A stretch of 64,000 nucleotides of DNA, taken from positions 337,001 to 401,000 of the forward strand of contig BSBM01001667.1 of the NCBI GenBank assembly GCA_027924585.1, written 5' to 3'. This DNA is from Larix kaempferi. Taxonomy: Eukaryota; Streptophyta; Pinopsida; Pinales; Pinaceae. The position numbers and the translations under genes are program-made. Positions within the stretch are counted from its first letter, which is position 1. Every line of letters begins with the position of its first letter. Below, piece by piece: positions 59,737-64,000 of the stretch. The notes beneath the pieces are model-generated. The model did not search any database and was not told the origin of the DNA. It saw only the letters and a program-made list of their open reading frames with translations.

Positions 59737-60329
59737 GGTCCTGGCTGCAAGATGAAACTGCTATTCGACAGAGTACAGGATCCCTGAATGGAAGTTGCAG
59801 CACAGAGAATGCACGAATCATTGAGCGGAGACGTTGAGCGAATGAGCTAATTCGGAAAGTTAAGCGCAGAGAGTTTAAAATTTTCATGCCGAATTGGGGA
59901 AGGTGGCAGTTATTAGTATTACGTCGTACGAGGGAAAGGTTTAATCAGGTATAAATGGTGGTACGAGTGAAGGTACGGCCAATCTCGTTTAAATGATATC
60001 AATACTTAATCACGTGATAAATGAAAGCCATACCTCATAAAACTGTGTGTCGGAAGGCTGCGGAAACTGGTGGAGCATGCAGTTGGTGACGTCATGAAGC
60101 CGGACGCGTGCACAGTTAGCCGTGGGATCATGATGACTCGGATAAGGCACTAATTTCCTTCGCCGGTGAAAGACAAGGCATCGCATCCTCGGGGTTAAAA
60201 TGATGAGTTCGCCGGCGGAACTGGGATGAATCAGCATCATGATTAGCAGGTTGCAGCAATTCTTCTGTTAACACGGGAGTTACCACTGCAAGTTGCCAAA
60301 GAAATGATAACACGGCCGATGAAAAAGCT

Positions 60330-61157
60330 TGTTGCAGCTGGCGGGAAAGAAGTTGCAGTCACCGGAAAAGAATTCACGGCAGCCGAATTTTTTTTTTACG
60401 ATATCGGGGAAAATTACGGCTATCACGGAAAAGTTTTACGGCGGCGGGAAAAAAACTTACAGCGGGAGAGAAAAGATTTTACGACTATGGGAAATATGTT
60501 ACAGCCGCTGGAAAGAAATGGCAGCTGCAGGGAAATGATGTTGCAGTGAATGGTCAATGAGGTGGCAGCCGCTGGAAAATGAGGTGGCAACCGTTGGAAA
60601 ATGAGGTGGCGGCCGCTGGAAAATGTGGTGGCAGCTGCGGGAAAAAGATGTTGCAGCTTCCGATGTTGCAGCCGCCGAAGTCGCAGCCGCCGAAGTTGCA
60701 GCTGCCGAAAAAGATTGACGGCTGACGGAAAAAGGACATTACGGCTACCGGGGAATAAAATGGCCGTGAAGTGGCAGCCGCGAGCAAAAATGGAGTGGCA
60801 GATGCGGAAAATGAGATGGCAGCCATGGGAAATGAGGTGGCAATAGCTGGTAAATGAGGTGGCAACCATGGGGAAGATGAGGTGGCGGCCGCAGAAACTG
60901 GAGTTGCAGCCGCCGATGTTGCAGCCGCTAATGTTGCAGCCACCGATGTTGCAGCCGCCGATGTTGCAGCCGCCGATGTTGCAGCTGCCGAAATCGCAGC
61001 TGTCGGGAAAGATTGACGGCTGACGGAAAAAGGGCATTATGGCTACCGGGAAAAGGAGAATATGGTTGCCGGAAAAGGATATACAACTGCCGGAAAATAT
61101 GTTGCAGCTGCCGGAAAATATGTTGCAGCTGCCGAAAAATATGTTGCAGCTGTCGAA
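60330..61157. repeat. GTTGCAGC(C/T)GCCG-type simple repeat region
   Basis: Degenerate short repeats on the plus strand. AATGAGGTGGCAGCCGCTGG-like units lie near 60550-60640 and GATGTTGCAGCCGCC units (15 bp) near 60900-60990. GGAAAATATGTTGCAGCTGCC units (21 bp, about three copies) lie near 61090-61150. They are all based on GCAGC and CCGGGAAA words, and translated shadows appear in several frames. Confidence 0.85.
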
Positions 61158-61183
61158 TTTTTTTTTTTTTTTTTTTTTTTTTT
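61158..61183 (-). repeat. 26-base poly(A) on minus strand, after the integrase 3' region
   Basis: A T-run on the plus strand. On the minus strand it follows the integrase stop by about 180 bases, with TAATGAAAAT about 30 bases upstream. Confidence 0.9.
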
Positions 61184-61365
61184 AACACAAGGACAGCACA
61201 GGGCGATTTTCATTACGGGCCCAAACTGGTCGTTCTCCTGGCGCTTCCCTGAAATTTTTTTTTTAAAGACGACAGCAGCAAAGAGATCAAATGCAAAGAG
61301 AAAGAAAACGACAACTATACGCTACAGCAAGACATTATTTATGTACAGCAAATATAATTTTCAGT

Positions 61366-62268
61366 TTAAGATTTGGCAAAGGTAGAGAAATGTTCCTGCT
61401 CTGGTGCCAATTGATAGTTTGGATCAACAGCAATCTGTGAAATGAATGCATCTTTCGAAATGGGCTTCCGATACAGTCGCAGTCTGTGGCCATTATCAAG
61501 TAATGGTATACGGTTTTCATCAATGGTGACCAGGCGAACAGTGCCGTTGTCAAATACCCTGTCAACCAAATATGGACCCAGCCATCTTGTGCGTAATTTC
61601 CCTTTAAAATCCTTCTTGAATCTGGAGTCATACAATAGTGCCCAGTCTCCTTCACGGAAGATTTTCTTTTTGATGAATCGGTCATGCCAATTAGATCTCT
61701 GTTGCTGAAGCAGCACAGTCTGGTCTACTGCAGCTAATCGTTTCTCATCCAACTCATTTAATTGATTCAATCTTCTTTTCTGGGCTTCTGTTACATCCAG
61801 GTTCATTTCAATGGCTGTTTTCAGGGTCTTGATCTCAAATTCAATTGGAAAAATGGCACTCTTTCCATATACCAAATCATAAGGGGAAAAGCCCGTGGTG
61901 TTACGCCAAGTCGTGCGATATGCCCACAGTGCTTCTGGAAGCCTGTCAGCCCAATCCCTTCGATGGCTTTTAACTGTTTTAGTAAGGATTGCTTCGATAA
62001 CTTTATTAGTGCTTTCCACCTGACCATTGGCCTGGGGATGATAAGGTGAAGCTATCTTGTGCTGCACATGATACTTCCGGAGCAAGGATTCAAATTGGTG
62101 TGAAATAAATTGTGGTCCCCCATCGGTAACTATTTCCTTTGGTACCCCAAAACGGGTAAAAACTTCACTATACAGGAAATCAATCACCGCCTGGTCATTT
62201 GCCTTAGCCAAAGCTACAGCTTCTACCCACTTGGTCATGTAATCTGTACACACCAAAATGTAAACCTT
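61366..62268 (-). CDS. Gypsy-7 integrase core and C-terminus
   Basis: From just after a TAG at 62269-62271 the frame reads VYILVCTDYMTKWVEAVALA, IVTDGGPQF (second Asp), [15 protein letters not shown] (Glu) and AYRTTWRNTTGFSPYDLVYG. The C-terminal part ends LLYDSRFKKDFKGKLRTRWLGPY and GHRLRLYRKPI. No chromodomain is seen. With the upstream piece it forms one integrase, split only by that stop. Confidence 0.92.
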   Translation of the reverse strand, partial: KVYILVCTDYMTKWVEAVALAKANDQAVIDFLYSEVFTRFGVPKEIVTDGGPQFISHQFESLLRKYHVQHKIASPYHPQANGQVESTNKVIEAILTKTVKSHRRDWADRLPEALWAYRTTWRNTTGFSPYDLVYGKSAIFPIEFEIKTLKTAIEMNLDVTEAQKRRLNQLNELDEKRLAAVDQTVLLQQQRSNWHDRFIKKKIFREGDWALLYDSRFKKDFKGKLRTRWLGPYLVDRVFDNGTVRLVTIDENRIPLLDNGHRLRLYRKPISKDAFISQIAVDPNYQLAPEQEHFSTFAKS

Positions 62269-62640
62269 CTATTTGGAAGGAGGGTTGATAGGACCAACAA
62301 AGTCCAATGCCCATCTATCAAACGGTTCTAATACCACTTGGGGCTGTAAAGGCATCTGATCTGTCTTATTAGGTTGGCCCATCCTTTGGCAGCTGTCACA
62401 GGACTGAACATATCTTTTAGCATCTCTGAACAGTGTCGGCCAATAATAGCCCATCCGCAACGCCTTATGCCCTGTTCTTTTGTCTGCAAAGTGTCCTCCG
62501 CAAGGTTCATCGTGACAGGCCTTCAGTATATGAAAGATCTCATCTTCCCTTACACATGTTCTAATCTCCAGATCAGGTCTTGTGTAAAAGAGATGGCCTT
62601 TAAGCCAACAATACCTGGCACTTTGCTGAATAATTTTTCT
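62269..62640 (-). pseudogene. Gypsy-7 integrase zinc domain
   Basis: The zinc region reads HDEPCGGHFADKRTGHKALR, then YYWPTLFRDAKRYVQSCDSCQ, an H-H-C-C pattern. It is followed by FDRWALDFVGPIN with the first core Asp. It ends at a TAG in PPSK. A frameshift in an A-run near 62640 separates it from RNase H. Confidence 0.9.
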
Positions 62641-64000
62641 TTTTTTCTCGTTTAGACATATGTGGCGGAAGCTTCCCTGTAACCAAATAATTAGCAACGT
62701 CTGCATACCAGGGTGAATGAGCTGAGAGTGCGAATAAATGTTCATCCGGGAAAGCATCCTCAACAGGTGAACTGTCATCACTGTTAGTAAATCGTGATAA
62801 AAAATCAGCAACAACATTTTCTTTTCCAGGTTTATCTATAATAGTAATATCAAATTCCTGTAATAATAAAAGCCACCTGGTTACTCTGGCATTAGTGACA
62901 GGTTTATTCATTAAATACTTAATGGCAGAGTGGTCAGTATGCACAAATGTAGGATACCCAGTAATGTAATGCCGAAACTTATTAATAGAATAAACAATAG
63001 CAAGGAATTCTTTTTCAGTAACAGTATAATTTAGTTCAGCAGGGGCTAAGTTTTTACTAACATAATAAATAGCATAAGGTACTTGACCATCCTGCTGTCC
63101 TAGTACTGCTCCAATGGCGGTATCAGAAGCATCTGAAGAAATGTGGAAAGGTATGGTCCAATTAGGTCCCCTCAAAATAGGGGCTGTGGACAGTTTCTCT
63201 TTAAGCTTATCAAATGCTGTCTGGCATGCTGCACTCCACACAAACTGTGCGTCCTTCATTAATAATGAAAACAAAGGAGAAGCAAGTTTGGAGAAGTTTT
63301 CTATGAATCTCCTGTAATACCCAGCATGTCCCAGAAAACTTCGCACCTCTTTCTGAGTTGAAGGAGTTGGTATATTCTTTATCACCTTAATTTTTGAAGG
63401 ATCCACTTGAATACCATCAGTAGAGATGAAATGTCCTAATACCACCCCCTCACTCATCATCATGTGGCATTTTTCAGTGCTTAGTGAGAGGCGAGCCTGT
63501 TCACAGCGAATTAAAACTTTCTTCAAATTTTCCAGTGCTTCCTCAAAATCCCTACCATAAGGGGTAAAATCATCCATAAAAACTTCCATGCTATCATTAA
63601 CCAATTCAGAAAATATGCCAATCACAGCTCTTTGGAACGTTGCAGGTGCATTGCACAATCCAAAGGGAAGCACCCTGTAGGCGAACGTTCCCCAAGGGCA
63701 AGTGAAGGTGGTCTTATCCTGATCCTCTGGAGCAATCTGAATTTGATTGTACCCACTGAACCCATCCAGGAAGGAGAAGAACTTCTTCCCAGATAGGGTA
63801 TCAAGTACCTGGTCAATAAAGGGCAGAGGAAAATGATCCTTTTGTGTAGCTTTGTTCAGCTCCCTATAATCAACACAGACTCTCCATTTACCATTTTTCT
63901 TGGGTACAATTACAAGTGGGGAAACCCACTCACTATCTGAGATAGGATAGATAAATCCTGCTTCCAAGAGTTTCTGGATTTCTTCCTTCACTATATCCCT
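62641..64000 (-). CDS. Gypsy-7 reverse transcriptase and RNase H (truncated by window end)
   Basis: Open from the right window edge through 463 codons. RT motifs: EAGFIYPISDSEWVSPLV, VPKKNGKWRVCVDYRELN, FFSFLDGFSGYNQIQIAP, PWGTFAYRVLPFGLCNAPATF, catalytic VFMDDFTPYG near 63580, VVLGHFISTDGIQVDPSK and SFLGHAGYYRRF. RNase H: SSDASDTAIGAVLG, LNYTVTEKEFLAIVYSINKF, HTDHSAIKYL and VVADFLSR. Catalytic residues look complete. The frame ends in a run of Lys codons near 62640, where an indel shifts into integrase. Gag and protease are beyond the window. Confidence 0.94.

Larger units (their letters stand above)
59737..61365 (-). other. Gypsy-7 spacer between integrase and accessory ORF
   Basis: Contains the GTTGCAGC-type repeats, a 26-base T-run and no supported coding sequence on either strand. 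Small ORFs here follow the repeat. The part next to the accessory ORF (59740-60250) is GC-balanced and could be a 5' untranslated or promoter segment, with the minus strand reading CCATTTATACC near 59950. Confidence 0.5.
51285..64000 (-). mobile_element. Gypsy-7: Ty3/gypsy element with giant 3' ORF (5' part beyond window)
   Basis: A minus-strand element with a 1422-bp 3' LTR, polypurine tract, long accessory ORF, repeat-rich spacer, integrase, RNase H and RT. It continues past 64000. RT-RNase H is open for 463 codons, and integrase has one stop and one upstream frameshift, so it is comparatively young. It is inserted in Copia-6 RT. Element 8 is inserted in its accessory ORF. Confidence 0.92.

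Noticed and set aside
60423-61037. 204-codon minus-strand ORF with repeated Gly-Gly-Cys-Asn motifs
   Set aside because: It is a translation of the GCAGCC-type simple repeats and overlaps similar ORFs in other frames, so repeat structure explains it.

Overview
This is nuclear DNA of a large-genome seed plant, and essentially all of it is nested LTR retrotransposons with no intact host gene. The captured host-gene pieces (HIR/SPFH protein, plant tRNA ligase RNL, 26S proteasome subunit RPN1) show a land plant. The layered insertions and long gypsy elements fit a gymnosperm, but that is inference. Nothing prokaryotic, no CRISPR array and no RNA gene was seen.

Layout. (1) 1-8547: a minus-strand Ty3/gypsy LTR (element B, with some internal sequence at 1-628) split by a complete Ty1/copia element (Copia-1, 1573-7793). 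(2) 8548-about 20150: a plus-strand chromovirus remnant (Gypsy-A: RT, RNase H, integrase, chromodomain, PPT, 3' LTR start), split by Copia-2 (10447-17568), which itself carries a 930-bp TIR transposon (12954-13883). (3) About 20215-25160: a decayed plus-strand Tat-like gypsy (Gypsy-C) with an extra RNase H upstream of RT. (4) About 25200-48428: a minus-strand element H. Its 3' LTR is split by Copia-4 (26671-33792), and its 3' ORF of unknown function is split by a 12.1-kb gypsy, Gypsy-5 (36226-48363). (5) 48429-64000: Copia-6, same family as Copia-4, inserted in H. It is interrupted in RT by Gypsy-7 (51285 to beyond the window), whose long 3' ORF is split by a 4018-bp insertion, element 8 (53423-57440).

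Five nested insertions are supported at base level by target-site duplications: Copia-1 (TAACT), Copia-2 (CCTTA), the TIR element (ACT), Copia-4 (TTTCA) and element 8 (CTATG). Gypsy-5 has 4 of 5 bases matching. For Copia-2, the TIR element, Gypsy-5 and element 8, removing the insert plus one TSD copy rejoins the host reading frame. LTR pairs, compared by eye, differ at about 12/458 sites (Copia-1), 28/594 (Copia-4), roughly 8% (Gypsy-5) and over 10% (Copia-2). Copia-1 is therefore youngest and Copia-2 oldest of the four.

The most interesting part is element 8. It has solo-LTR-like ends (TG...CA, 5-bp TSD) and carries same-strand fragments of RPN1, HIR and RNL. The HIR and RNL pieces are fused into one 164-codon chimeric ORF with a TATA-like box upstream. 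Elements H, Gypsy-5 and Gypsy-7 each carry a sense-strand ORF between integrase and the 3' LTR that I could not assign to a family.
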